Source: Korobacter sp963703075
GTDB lineage: Bacteria; Acidobacteriota; Terriglobia; Terriglobales; Acidobacteriaceae
Direction: 5' to 3'
Length of the DNA: 64,000 nt
Assembly (NCBI GenBank): GCA_963703075.1
Contig: OY969786.1
Location: forward strand, 1,178,001 to 1,242,000
Part shown: positions 26,251-35,237 of the stretch, piece by piece
Layout of the letters: each line of letters begins with the position of its first letter
Numbering within the stretch: position 1 is the stretch's first letter
Position numbers and translations under genes: made by a program
Notes under the pieces: generated by a model
What the model was told of the DNA's origin: nothing
The model's database searches: none
What the model saw: the letters and a program-made list of their open reading frames with translations, nothing else

Positions 26251-27891
26251 TTACGGAAGCGGTGGTTTGCGAAGAAGAAGAACGACGTCGCGCGGCAGGG
26301 TTTTCTGGAAGGCGCGCAATTGGCGGTCGATCTCTGCCGGGTCTCCAACCGAAGTGGCATAGAAATCGACGGTATTCTCCTGCGGTGAGACGAGTTCGGA
26401 GCCGAGCACCAGCCTGCCCATCAGGGTCCAGTCAGAGGGAATCCCTTTCACCCAACTGGTGTAGATCATGGCCAGCCCGGCGTCGTGGCGACGGGTGAAA
26501 TCGTCGAGCCATGCGCCGCTTTTGTTGGTTTGCAGCAGCGATTCACGCGACGCGAGCCCGGCGGTGTCCGCCACATAAATGCTTTCCGGCAAACGGTAGC
26601 TCACCAAGCCGATGTCGTTGGCCGCGAAGTTCTTCTTGTAGAAACCCTGCGCAAAGCGGGCCATCTGGTACTGCTGCTGGTAAATGTTCAACGACGCCAC
26701 GGGGGCAAGGTACGCGTAGCGGAAATAAGGCCAGGTGCAGATGAGGAAAGCGAGCATCGCCAGGTGCCATCGAACACGGTATTGACGACCGAGAATGGCA
26801 AGGAGAATCAGCGAGGCAAACGCCACCGCGAAACACTCGTAGCGATAGTTGCCGATGCGTCCAATGACGAGATCGAGGGCCAGGACGATGGCGACAGCGG
26901 CGAGGGCCATTGGACGGGAGCGACGATTGAGCCACCACAACTCGGCAACGGCCAGGAGGGCGATCGTCCAGCAGAGGCGCACCACATCGGTGAAATCTTT
27001 CAAGACGTTGGTGCCGACGGTGATGAGGAAGCCGATGAGGCCGAAACCATTCGTTCCTTTTGCCAGCACGGATCCGGGCAGGATCGACCAACCGTGCGCT
27101 ACTAAGAAGAGAGAAAAGGCCACAGGAACGACGAGGCTGGCGAGCAAGGTCCAGAGAGCGGTGCGTTTGTTTCCGCTCCAGAAGAGGACCATAGCAACGG
27201 CCACGGTCACGGCAAGATTTTCGTAACGAATGGCGGGGCCTGCCGCGGCGGCCACCAGGCACCACAGCGGCATGGCAGCGCCGCGAGAAACACGGATGAC
27301 GCCGTAAGCGCAGGCCGCGGTGAGCAGGATCTGCAGCATGTGTTCCATGCCGAGGAAAGTGAGTCCCAGCAGGTTCAACCCGACGACAAACAGGACGACG
27401 GTCACGCTGCGCTTAAGGGGCGCAAAGGATCCTTCGTTTTCCCGCGGCCATTCGTCCACACATAGGCCGACAATCCAGGCGACAGGAAATCCGCACAATA
27501 CGTTGACAACGAGAGGCACGTACACATGCCAGGAGGTGCCGACGCCAACCAGGAGAAGAAACGGCCAGAGGATGCTGGAGGCAGGCGCGGAGAATTCATG
27601 CAGGTTCAGCCCGTAGGTGCCATGGAGGATGCGTTCCGCGAGCGCGAGGTGAATATAGCCGTCATCGACACCGTAGGTGAAGACGCCGCGCGTCTGCCAG
27701 AGGCAGGCATAGAGTTCCGCGAGTGTTCCGATGAGATAGACGATGACAGCAATCGGCGCTGATCCGTGACTCTTGGTCAGCGCGGTAGGTTGATTCTTCT
27801 TCTGCGCGGGGCGCTCGGGGATGATGGGTGTGGCTTGGGCAGACGGAATCAAACGCCCCTCCGGATCTATGGCTCGCTTCGGGTGTGTCAC
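26251..27891 (-). CDS. GT-C-like polytopic membrane protein
   Basis: 546 residues with about ten membrane helices and a soluble C-terminal part of about 160 residues. A DDGYIHL motif in the first external loop (about 75-82) resembles the acidic motif of GT-C glycosyltransferases such as ArnT and PMT, which use polyprenyl-phosphate sugars. The first 45 residues are charged and proline-rich. GTG 27891 is the outermost start but has no ribosome site, and TTG 27852 has GGAGG five bases upstream and may be the true start. Acceptor and donor are unknown. Confidence 0.7.
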   Translation of the reverse strand: MTHPKRAIDPEGRLIPSAQATPIIPERPAQKKNQPTALTKSHGSAPIAVIVYLIGTLAELYACLWQTRGVFTYGVDDGYIHLALAERILHGTYGLNLHEFSAPASSILWPFLLLVGVGTSWHVYVPLVVNVLCGFPVAWIVGLCVDEWPRENEGSFAPLKRSVTVVLFVVGLNLLGLTFLGMEHMLQILLTAACAYGVIRVSRGAAMPLWCLVAAAAGPAIRYENLAVTVAVAMVLFWSGNKRTALWTLLASLVVPVAFSLFLVAHGWSILPGSVLAKGTNGFGLIGFLITVGTNVLKDFTDVVRLCWTIALLAVAELWWLNRRSRPMALAAVAIVLALDLVIGRIGNYRYECFAVAFASLILLAILGRQYRVRWHLAMLAFLICTWPYFRYAYLAPVASLNIYQQQYQMARFAQGFYKKNFAANDIGLVSYRLPESIYVADTAGLASRESLLQTNKSGAWLDDFTRRHDAGLAMIYTSWVKGIPSDWTLMGRLVLGSELVSPQENTVDFYATSVGDPAEIDRQLRAFQKTLPRDVVLLLRKPPLP

Positions 27892-28093
27892 TACTGATTA
27901 CTATGAAGAGAACCTGTCTGTCACGTTGTAATTCGGTATCCCGGTGTCACAAGAGTCCTTTTGTGCAACGCCTAAGGAGTGCACCTCATAAGGGGTATAG
28001 GTGTGATTCCCGAGATAGGTTTTTCGAATTGCCTTCTATACTAGGTGTGCACACATTCCAGAGCGTATGCCGTCTAAGAATGCAGGTATGCCG

Positions 28094-29026
28094 ATGAAAA
28101 AGTTGTTTTTTGCAATTGCCGTGATACTCGCCGGAACCTTTGCCTTTGGGGCGCCGCTGGGCTCGAATGCCCGGGCGGTGATTCCTGCATCCGCACAGCA
28201 GATTATCTCCGTGGATTACCGCGCGATGCACAACTCGCCGACCGCCATGGAACTCAAGGCCCGGGTTCTTCCGGAGTCACTGAAGGATTTCGAGACCTCG
28301 TTGCGGGACATCGGGATCAATCCAGACAAAGACGTGGACCAGTTGACGTTCGTGTCGTTCCGCACCCAGAAAAACGGGTTGCGCAGCCTGGGGATTGCGC
28401 AAGGCCAGCTCAACATGAAGCAGGTTCTGGCGTCCTACAAGAAGCGCAAGGTTCTGCCGGCGAAGTTCCTGGGCTCGATGCTGTATCCGGTGTCGACCGG
28501 CATCGTACTGACCTTCCTCGACGAGAACACCATGCTGTTTGGGGAGCCGACGTCGGTGAAGGACGGTCTTTCCGCGCAGAACGGCGACACGCCAAACCTG
28601 GGAACGAACGCGGACGTGACCGACCAGGTGGCGAGTGCGGAAAGTGAGCCGGTGTGGAGCGTGCTGGATGCGATTGGCACCCAGACCATGTTGCGCTCGG
28701 CGCTGGGCGATGCTTCCAAGCTGGCAGATTACGACAGCGTGCGGAAACGGGTGAACACTTCGCGCTACACCCTCGATTTTACCCGGGGCGTGAGTTTCAA
28801 TCTCTACGTGAACGTAAGCGACAGCATGACCGCGGGCCTGCTTTCCACGCTGGTGAAGGCGGGCATGATGTATCGCAAGATGAATGCGAGCCCGGTAGAA
28901 AAGAACGCGATCAACGATATGAGCGTGGATTCCGACAGTGGCAGCCTGCGCGTCCACTATGAGAGCAACGATAGTCAATTCCAAGCGTTGCTGCATTCCG
29001 ACCTGTTCGCTGCGGTTTCGCGATAG
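28094..29026 (+). CDS. secreted acidobacterial protein of unknown function
   Basis: About 310 residues with a signal peptide (MKKLFFAIAVILAGTFAFGA). The mature part contains IPASAQQIISVDYRAMHN and FLDENTMLFGEPTSVKDGL, an architecture seen in proteins that score individual paralogues across Acidobacteriota. I know of no assigned function. It has no cysteine in the mature region that I can see and no enzyme motif. ATG 28094 is preferred to 28088 because AGG lies seven bases upstream. It is alone, with a strong terminator. Confidence 0.75.
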   Translation: MKKLFFAIAVILAGTFAFGAPLGSNARAVIPASAQQIISVDYRAMHNSPTAMELKARVLPESLKDFETSLRDIGINPDKDVDQLTFVSFRTQKNGLRSLGIAQGQLNMKQVLASYKKRKVLPAKFLGSMLYPVSTGIVLTFLDENTMLFGEPTSVKDGLSAQNGDTPNLGTNADVTDQVASAESEPVWSVLDAIGTQTMLRSALGDASKLADYDSVRKRVNTSRYTLDFTRGVSFNLYVNVSDSMTAGLLSTLVKAGMMYRKMNASPVEKNAINDMSVDSDSGSLRVHYESNDSQFQALLHSDLFAAVSR

Positions 29027-29046
29027 GCGTTTCGTTCGCGAAAAGG

Positions 29047-29070
29047 GCCGCCCTACGGGGCGGCTTTTTT
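29047..29070 (+). terminator. intrinsic terminator
   Basis: GCCGCCC and GGGGCGGC arms with a TAC loop and TTTTTT tail, 20 bases after the stop at 29026. It also separates this gene from the convergent lipid operon. Confidence 0.87.
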
Positions 29071-29105
29071 CTTTCGGTGATGCCGGTGCGAGCGTGGCGT
29101 GGTGT

Positions 29106-29402
29106 TTATCGCATTGCCCAGGCCAATCCCCAGCAGGGGGCATAGACGACGGCGGCGATGGCTGCACCGATCAGCCATCCCTGGAATGCTTTGATCCGGC
29201 CACGGGACTTGGCGAGGTAAAGGGGCGGTCCGATATATAAAAATTGGGCGAACGGGAAGAGACGCCAAGCCATGGTCATGATGCGCCCGTGCCGCTGAAA
29301 CAGGAATCCCACGACGATGATGTAGAGAAGCCCGTATGCGATCGCGGCGAACATGGGCCAGCCGCGGCGAGATACGTCTGGGGACGGGGAAGGTTCAACC
29401 AT
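29106..29402 (-). CDS. small membrane protein at the end of the lipid operon
   Basis: 98 residues with three probable helices: about 15-33 (MFAAIAYGLLYIIVVGFLF), 44-60 and 72-92. Basic loops (QRHGR, KSRGRIK) suggest the loop after helix 1 is cytoplasmic. ATG 29402 has GGAGAG four bases upstream and overlaps the end of the radical SAM gene by 8 bases, so it is translated with it. I do not recognise the family. Position suggests a membrane partner or scaffold of the radical SAM enzyme. Confidence 0.72.
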   Translation of the reverse strand: MVEPSPSPDVSRRGWPMFAAIAYGLLYIIVVGFLFQRHGRIMTMAWRLFPFAQFLYIGPPLYLAKSRGRIKAFQGWLIGAAIAAVVYAPCWGLAWAMR

Positions 29403-30834
29403 GCGTCTCTCCGATTTCCACGAATCTCCGCTCTTCCATTTCACGCAGCGGGGCTAAGCGCGTCTTCTCCAGCGAATCGCGGTAGAACAGATTGTACGTA
29501 TCAAACGGGATCAGCCGACCATCGGGATGGACGATGTGCACGCAAGTTTTTTTCACCGAACGCACATCGAAGGCGTGGGCATCGATGAATTGCATGATCA
29601 GCACGCGAAAGACATTCTCATAGCCGAGGGAATCGGGGGCGGCGATCTGCGGCAGGCAGCAGAGCAAATCCCGCAAGGTGTTGGCACCCGATTGGGGAGA
29701 GTGATTCGTGGAGAAGAGCCTGAAGATCTGGTCCTTCAGATGATCGTCCTGCTCGTAGAGGATGGTGTTGCGCCCGCCATTGATCAGAACCTGTGGATCG
29801 ATCATTCCGGTCAGGGGAAGGACCTGCCCACCGATTTTCAGCGCATAAGCCATCGCCAGGCTGTCCGGGTGGCAGGGCACGGGAATGACGTCTTCAGGGC
29901 GGAACACGCTGGTCTGTTCCAGGATCATGCGGCGTACTTCGCTGAGGGTCAGACGATCGCGAGAGGCATCGAAGCCTTCGGTGCGTCCGGCGTCTTGCAC
30001 GGGTTGGAACGTAACACCGCGGATGCAGGGCTGCTGCAACGCCCAGTCGATGATTTTGCCGATTTCGTGATCGTTAAGACCTTTTTGCAAGGTGACGACG
30101 AGGGTCGTCGAGACTCCAAGCGCATTCAGCCGCTGGATGGCCTTCTGCCGGATGGACCGGAGATCGGCGCCGCGTAACTTCATCAGGGGCTCGCGTTCGA
30201 AGCTGTCGAACTGAAGATAAAGTTCGAAGTCTGGCATGTAGGTGGCGAGGCGCGCGGCGAAAGCTTCGTCCTGGGCGATGCGGATTCCGTTGGTGTTCAC
30301 CATCAAGTGGCGGATGGGACGCGCTTTCGCCAGATCGAGCACAGCGAAGAAATCCGGATGCATGGTCGGTTCGCCGCCGGAGATCTGCACCACATCCGGA
30401 TGAAGCTCATTGCGCACCACGGCATCGAGCATTGCCTCAATTTGCGATAAGGAGCGAAAGCTCTGCCGCGCGGGTCCGCTGTCGGCATAGCAAATAGGGC
30501 AGCTCAGGTTGCAATAATCGCAGATTTCTATCAACGAGAGACAGGAGTGTTGTTCGTGGTCGGAACACAGACCGCAGTCATATGGGCAGCCCCAGCGTAC
30601 GGGTGTGTTGTATACGTCAGGCATTTCCGGCGGCTTGATGAAGACCTCGCGGCAGCGACGATAATAGTCAACATCATCGGCGATGAGGACCTTCTCGTTT
30701 CCATGGATCGGGCAGCGCTTCAGCAGAAAAACGCGGTCATCGAGAAACACGATCTTCGCCTCGATTTTGCGGAAGCATTGGGTGCAGATCGAAACGGCTA
30801 CATCGTAAAAGGTATAAGGGCGCGTCTTGGCCAT
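29395..30834 (-). CDS. COG1964-type radical SAM enzyme, tetraether-synthase (Tes/MJ0619)-like
   Basis: 479 residues. N-terminal cysteines Cys17, Cys20, Cys41 and Cys61 could hold a rubredoxin-like iron. Cys83, Cys87, Cys90 and Cys98 (GCPYDCGLC) form a second cluster site. The radical SAM motif is Cys108-x3-Cys112-x2-Cys115 (CNLSCPIC), with GGEP near 152. The C-terminus has KTCVHIVHPDGRLIPF, a recurrent block in this COG. The same layout is known in the archaeal enzyme that couples lipid tails into tetraethers. ATG 30834 overlaps the stop of the Lgt-like gene (TAATG). Lipid-tail chemistry is inferred from family plus operon, and COG1964 also has members of unknown function. Confidence 0.8.
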   Translation of the reverse strand: MAKTRPYTFYDVAVSICTQCFRKIEAKIVFLDDRVFLLKRCPIHGNEKVLIADDVDYYRRCREVFIKPPEMPDVYNTPVRWGCPYDCGLCSDHEQHSCLSLIEICDYCNLSCPICYADSGPARQSFRSLSQIEAMLDAVVRNELHPDVVQISGGEPTMHPDFFAVLDLAKARPIRHLMVNTNGIRIAQDEAFAARLATYMPDFELYLQFDSFEREPLMKLRGADLRSIRQKAIQRLNALGVSTTLVVTLQKGLNDHEIGKIIDWALQQPCIRGVTFQPVQDAGRTEGFDASRDRLTLSEVRRMILEQTSVFRPEDVIPVPCHPDSLAMAYALKIGGQVLPLTGMIDPQVLINGGRNTILYEQDDHLKDQIFRLFSTNHSPQSGANTLRDLLCCLPQIAAPDSLGYENVFRVLIMQFIDAHAFDVRSVKKTCVHIVHPDGRLIPFDTYNLFYRDSLEKTRLAPLREMEERRFVEIGETHG

Positions 30835-31610
30835 TAGTCTCCCGGTACTTCGCCTAGGAAGTGAAGGCTATCTTCGCGACGCATCCATCGCCAGAGGTCC
30901 GGCGCATAAAACGCGAGCACTCCCAGGCACGCCCACTGAATTGCGGTGATCTGCAGAAAGATCGGGGCGCGGTCTTTCAGGAACTCCGTAACCAAGCGCC
31001 ATGCCATGTACGAGCACATGAACACTTTGAAAACGTCGCCATTCACGTGTGGACGCCGGAGCATTCCGCGCAAGGCAAAGGCCAGTAGCAGCAAGAAGAC
31101 GATTTCGTAGGCGGGCAGTGGATGACGATGCACGCCGTCTCCAAAGTCGAGGGCCCATGGCAGCGAGGATGCGGCCCCGAAGGTGTGGTCCTCCGGTCCA
31201 GTGAGCAGGCATCCGATGCGACCGATGGCGATACCCAGGCAAAGCGGCAGCACAAAGAGGTCTCCGGTGCGCTGTTGTTCGTGCAGGCGGCGCTTACAGA
31301 ATTCCACAGCGAGCCATCCGCCGATAAGGCCGCCGACAATCGTTTTGCCGTTCAGGAGTAGATACGGCTGATGCCAATGCGCAGAGAGAAAGCCGGGTTC
31401 CTCGAAAATCGAAAGCAGCTTGCTGCCGAGGGCGGCTCCGACGGCTGCGGCCGTGATCACCCACCATCGAACGTCTTCTCTCACAGGATCGCCATACTTA
31501 GGGCGCTGGCTGAGGTACACACGGAAGCCTACGAAGTAGGCCAGCGATTCGAAGATCCAATGCGGAGGGATCCGCAGCGGTCCGATCGGCAGGTAGAGCG
31601 GGAAGTGCAC
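30834..31610 (-). CDS. divergent prolipoprotein diacylglyceryl transferase (Lgt) family protein
   Basis: 258 residues, about seven membrane helices, Lgt architecture: IGPLRIPPHWIFESLAYFVG at the start, GKTIVGGLIGG (88-98), GRIGCLLTGPEDHT (130-143) and HRHPLPAYE (161-169). Compared with E. coli Lgt, the essential His before GGLIG is Val92 and the Asn of RxGN is Cys134, while the Arg (131) is kept. Classical lipoprotein modification is therefore doubtful. The start is GTG 31610 without a clear ribosome site, 45 bases after gpsA, and its stop overlaps the radical SAM start. It probably handles a glycerophospholipid for the next enzyme, an inference. Confidence 0.8.
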   Translation of the reverse strand: MHFPLYLPIGPLRIPPHWIFESLAYFVGFRVYLSQRPKYGDPVREDVRWWVITAAAVGAALGSKLLSIFEEPGFLSAHWHQPYLLLNGKTIVGGLIGGWLAVEFCKRRLHEQQRTGDLFVLPLCLGIAIGRIGCLLTGPEDHTFGAASSLPWALDFGDGVHRHPLPAYEIVFLLLLAFALRGMLRRPHVNGDVFKVFMCSYMAWRLVTEFLKDRAPIFLQITAIQWACLGVLAFYAPDLWRWMRREDSLHFLGEVPGD

Positions 31611-31655
31611 AGGAGAAAGATTGTGCCTCCGGAGGAACTTTCGCGCAACGGCTGT

Positions 31656-32669
31656 TTACAGCCAGACTTCGCTGGTGGAGGGGCGGGCCATCAGGTCGCG
31701 GATGGCTTCGCTGGGGGTTTTGCCTTCGTGGAGGATGGCATGCATCTGCTGGGTGATGGGCATTTCGACGTTGTGCCGTTTGGCGAGACCAACGGCGGCG
31801 TTGGTGGTCAACACACCCTCGGCCACCATGCCGTGCATGCCGGCGATGATGTCGGGCAGCTTGCGGCCTCGGCCGAGTTCGACGCCGACAGTGCGGTTAC
31901 GCGAAAGGCCTCCGGTGCAGGTGAGCACGAGGTCGCCCAGGCCGGCGAGTCCCGCCATGGTTTCCGGGTGACCGCCGCATGCCAGGGAGAGGCGGGTAAT
32001 TTCCGCTAACCCGCGGGTGACTAGGGCGGCGATGCTGTTGTGTCCAAGCCCAAGCCCGTCGCAAACCCCGGCAGCGATGGCGATCACATTCTTCAGTGCG
32101 CCGCCGAGTTCCACGCCGACGACATCGCGATTGGTGTAGATGCGAAAGCGGGGATCACTGAACTCGCGCTGCACCGCGCGGGAAAGATCGTCATCATTGG
32201 CGGCAGCGGTAATGGCAGTTGGATCGCCCTTGGCGACCTCTTTGGCGAAGGTCGGCCCGCTCACCGCAACCAGCTTCGGCGGAAACTTCGCGCCGACTAC
32301 ATCCGAGATCACCTCGGTGATGCGTTGATAGCTTCCGTCTTCCACGCCCTTGGTAGCGCTCACGAAAAGCATTTCGGGATGCAAGTGGGGAAGCATCTGG
32401 GTGAAGATGCGCCGCACGTGATGGGAGGGCATGACGCTCACGACCATGTCGGCATCGCGCAGCGCAACCGCCAGCGAATTGGTTGGCTCCACGGATTCGG
32501 GAATGCGGCAGCCGGGAAGAAAAAGTTCGTTGGTGCGGCGTTCGGCGATGGAGGCGCAGACTTCGTATTCGAATGCCCAGAGGCGAATGTTGTGTGCGGC
32601 GTTGCGGCCAAGAACGATGGAGAGCGCGGTGCCCCATGCGCCTGCGCCAATCACGGCGATGCGGCTCAT
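31656..32669 (-). CDS. gpsA: NAD(P)-dependent glycerol-3-phosphate dehydrogenase
   Basis: 337 residues, normal length. The Rossmann start is SRIAVIGAGAWGTALSIVLG, followed by VSVMPSHHVRRI, VSGPTFAKEVAKGDPTA with the catalytic-domain Lys, and GVELGGALKNVIAIAAG. GLGDLVLTCTGGLSRNR is diagnostic. It makes sn-glycerol-3-phosphate from dihydroxyacetone phosphate for phospholipid synthesis. Its ATG overlaps the plsY stop in ATGA, a tight coupling to the next step of the pathway. Confidence 0.96.
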   Translation of the reverse strand: MSRIAVIGAGAWGTALSIVLGRNAAHNIRLWAFEYEVCASIAERRTNELFLPGCRIPESVEPTNSLAVALRDADMVVSVMPSHHVRRIFTQMLPHLHPEMLFVSATKGVEDGSYQRITEVISDVVGAKFPPKLVAVSGPTFAKEVAKGDPTAITAAANDDDLSRAVQREFSDPRFRIYTNRDVVGVELGGALKNVIAIAAGVCDGLGLGHNSIAALVTRGLAEITRLSLACGGHPETMAGLAGLGDLVLTCTGGLSRNRTVGVELGRGRKLPDIIAGMHGMVAEGVLTTNAAVGLAKRHNVEMPITQQMHAILHEGKTPSEAIRDLMARPSTSEVWL

Positions 32670-33313
32670 GCTTTACCTTCGGTCGGCTTGTTCGCGGGGA
32701 AGCGGTTTTCGGTTCCGGCGAAGAGACGCTGAATGTTGGTGCGATGCCGCCAGATGATGAGGAGGGAGGTCAGGCCGATCATGGTATACGCCGATCGAGG
32801 GAGTTGATCGCGCTGTACGAGATAAACCACGAAGGGAAACGCTACTGCCGCGAGGATCGATCCTAGAGAGATGTAATGGGTGAACAACACGACGATGGTG
32901 AATATGCCCAGCACGATGCCGATGGGGGCTGGGGAAATTCCGAGGAAGACACCCAGCGCGGTCGCCACGCCCTTGCCACCCTTGAAGCGAAGCCATACCG
33001 GATAGAGGTGGCCGAGGATGGCGAACAAACCGGCCAACGCGGGCACAAGGCGCGGATCAACATTGGGCCCGACGAAAACGTGGGCGACGTAGAGGGTGGC
33101 AAAAAGGACCGCGAGGAAACCTTTCATCGCATCGAGCAGCAGGGTAAGGATGGCCAAGCCCTTGGCGCCGGTGCGCGCGACGTTGGTGGCGCCAATATTG
33201 CCGCTGCCGGTCTGGCGCACATCCGTCTTGAGAAAAAGACGCACGAGGATGTAGCCGAAGGGAACCGAGCCGCAAAGATAAGCGACGACGGCAATGAGAA
33301 TGTAAGTCTTCAT
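32666..33313 (-). CDS. plsY: acyl-phosphate:glycerol-3-phosphate acyltransferase
   Basis: 215 residues, five membrane helices. Conserved blocks are SGNIGATNVARTGAKG, GHLYPVWLRFKGGKGVATALG and a late LLIIWRHRTNIQRL. PlsY transfers the acyl group from acyl-phosphate to glycerol-3-phosphate at the inner membrane. ATG 33313 (MKTYILIAV) is used, since GTG 33322 adds only three residues. It lies 9 bases after thpR and overlaps gpsA. Confidence 0.95.
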   Translation of the reverse strand: MKTYILIAVVAYLCGSVPFGYILVRLFLKTDVRQTGSGNIGATNVARTGAKGLAILTLLLDAMKGFLAVLFATLYVAHVFVGPNVDPRLVPALAGLFAILGHLYPVWLRFKGGKGVATALGVFLGISPAPIGIVLGIFTIVVLFTHYISLGSILAAVAFPFVVYLVQRDQLPRSAYTMIGLTSLLIIWRHRTNIQRLFAGTENRFPANKPTEGKA

Positions 33314-33322
33314 CGGGAGCAC

Positions 33323-33904
33323 TCAGGACGCCGGGGCGAGTGCATAGCGCGCAAGCTTGGTGTAGTGCGCTCCGCTCGGCGACAACGTGCTTTGGTACAG
33401 GAAGAATGCATCGGCCGTCATTGTACCGAAGTCGGGCAGAGGATTCTTTTCTGTTTCGGCGACGAGCGCGCGGAAGCCGCGAACCGGCCGCTCGTCTGCG
33501 CGCGGGGCAGGACTGCCGGAGCCGCTGCGCGCCAGGGTGAGATGAGGATGGAAGGGCCGTTCTTCGCGAGCGAATCCGGCGGGGATCATGGCTGCTTCCA
33601 GGCCCGATGCGAGGGTGGCCAACCGTTCATCGGCGTGAATGCCGGCCCAGAATACCCGGGGCGCCCGTGGGTTCGGAAAGAATCCAACATCATGAAAAGC
33701 GATTGGAAAGCGGTTGGCTCGCACGCCCGCGGCGGCCTGCTGCACGGGCTCAACGTCTTTAACTTCGCCGAGAAACTTCAGGGTCACGTGATAGGTTTCG
33801 GGAGGCATGAAGCGCACGCCGGGGATCCGCCGCAGGGTATCGACGTAGCTGGTGATCCGCTCGCGAATTTGGGCATCGATGTCGAGGGCGAAAAAGAGGC
33901 GCAT
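33323..33904 (-). CDS. thpR: RNA 2',3'-cyclic phosphodiesterase
   Basis: 193 residues of the 2H phosphoesterase family. The two catalytic motifs are HVTLKFLGE (about 39) and HPHLTLAR (about 119), and MRLFFALDI is the usual start. It opens 2',3'-cyclic phosphate ends on RNA. It is 12 bases downstream of cinA and 9 bases upstream of plsY. cinA-thpR pairing is common. Confidence 0.93.
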   Translation of the reverse strand: MRLFFALDIDAQIRERITSYVDTLRRIPGVRFMPPETYHVTLKFLGEVKDVEPVQQAAAGVRANRFPIAFHDVGFFPNPRAPRVFWAGIHADERLATLASGLEAAMIPAGFAREERPFHPHLTLARSGSGSPAPRADERPVRGFRALVAETEKNPLPDFGTMTADAFFLYQSTLSPSGAHYTKLARYALAPAS

Positions 33905-33916
33905 CGTTCACGAGAC

Positions 33917-35161
33917 TCAGATCAGTTTTTTGCGGACCATATCGAGGGCGACCTGGCTGGACCACCAGCGGATGCGTTCGCGGTCGCCGGGGAAACGGCG
34001 CTCGACGACGTCGGTGCCGAGTTCGTCGGCGACGGCGATATACACCAGCCCGATGGGCTTATCTTCGGTGCCGCCGGTAGGCCCGGCGATGCCCGTGATT
34101 CCGACCCCGATCGTTGCGTTACAGATGGCGCGAAAGTTCTCTGACAACGCCACGGCTACCTGGCGGCTCACCGCCCCATGCTCTTCGATCATCAGCGGCG
34201 GCACGTCGGCAAGTAAGGTTTTCAGGCGATTGGAATACACCACTGCGCCACCTACAAAGTAGCGCGAGCTGCCGCTGACGCTGGTGAGGCGCTCGGCCAT
34301 CAGGCCCCCGGTGCAGCTCTCCGCGACGGAAATCGTGGCGCTGCGCATCTGCAAGTAGTAGCCGACGATCTGCTCGAGGGTCTCGCCGTTGCTGGAGAAG
34401 ACCGAATCATCGAGTTCGTCCTCAATCTCACCGGCAAGTTGGTCGACGGCGGCCTGGGCTTCGGCCATCGACTTGCCACGGCACCGGAGATGGAGTTGCA
34501 CTTCTCCGGCCTTGGCAAGAATGGTGGTGTCGATGTTCTTGTGCTTGGTGTAGATCGGCGCAATGCGGGCGTCGACGGTGGATTCCCCGAGGCTGGTAAC
34601 GCGCAGTTCGCGGGTAGCGATGTAGGCGCGCGGAAGGCGCTCACGCAGCATCGGCTGGCACTGATCCTGCCACATGGCTTTCAATTCGTGCGGAGGTCCC
34701 GGCAGGAGAAAGATGTAACGCGGAGATCCGTCTTGCGCGCCCTCGATGAATTGTCCGGGCGCGGAGCCGTTGGCGTTGGGCATGATTTCCGCCCCGAGGA
34801 TCACGTCTGCCTGGCGCATGTTGTTGTCGGGCATCGAGACGCGGCGCGAGGCAAAGCGCTTGTAGAGATCGGCGACGAGGTCGGGGTTGCGCTTCAAACG
34901 GAGGCCCAGGGCGTCGGCAACGGCTTCGCGTGTAAGGTCGTCTTCGGTGGGGCCGAGGCCGCCCATGAAGATGATGATATTGGAGCGCTCAATCGCAGCT
35001 CGGGCTACCTGGGTCAGGTTCTCACGATTATCGCCCACCACGTTTTTGAACGAGACTTCGACTCCGAGCTCATTCAAGCGTTGGGTGAGGAAAAGGGAGT
35101 TTGTGTCCTGACGGAAGGGAGTTAACAGCTCGGATCCGATAGCGACGATCTCGGCGATCAC
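33917..35161 (-). CDS. cinA: CinA-family nicotinamide-nucleotide amidase / ADP-ribose pyrophosphatase
   Basis: 414 residues, both CinA domains present. The N-terminal MoCF-like part (about 1-170) has EIVAIGSELLTPFRQDTNS and FMGGLGPTEDDLTREA. The C-terminal amidase part (about 255-414) has ISVAESCTGGLMAERLTSVSG, with the catalytic Ser-Cys region, and GITGIAGPTGG. It salvages NMN produced by NAD-consuming enzymes. The start is GTG 35161. First gene of a seven-gene minus-strand run ending at 29106. Confidence 0.94.
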   Translation of the reverse strand: MIAEIVAIGSELLTPFRQDTNSLFLTQRLNELGVEVSFKNVVGDNRENLTQVARAAIERSNIIIFMGGLGPTEDDLTREAVADALGLRLKRNPDLVADLYKRFASRRVSMPDNNMRQADVILGAEIMPNANGSAPGQFIEGAQDGSPRYIFLLPGPPHELKAMWQDQCQPMLRERLPRAYIATRELRVTSLGESTVDARIAPIYTKHKNIDTTILAKAGEVQLHLRCRGKSMAEAQAAVDQLAGEIEDELDDSVFSSNGETLEQIVGYYLQMRSATISVAESCTGGLMAERLTSVSGSSRYFVGGAVVYSNRLKTLLADVPPLMIEEHGAVSRQVAVALSENFRAICNATIGVGITGIAGPTGGTEDKPIGLVYIAVADELGTDVVERRFPGDRERIRWWSSQVALDMVRKKLI

Positions 35162-35237
35162 TGCTCAAGTGTAATTCACCCTGAGGCTTGCGGGGAACAC
35201 CCGAGAGAACGAAGAGTTGTGACAGGGAGGAATCGGG

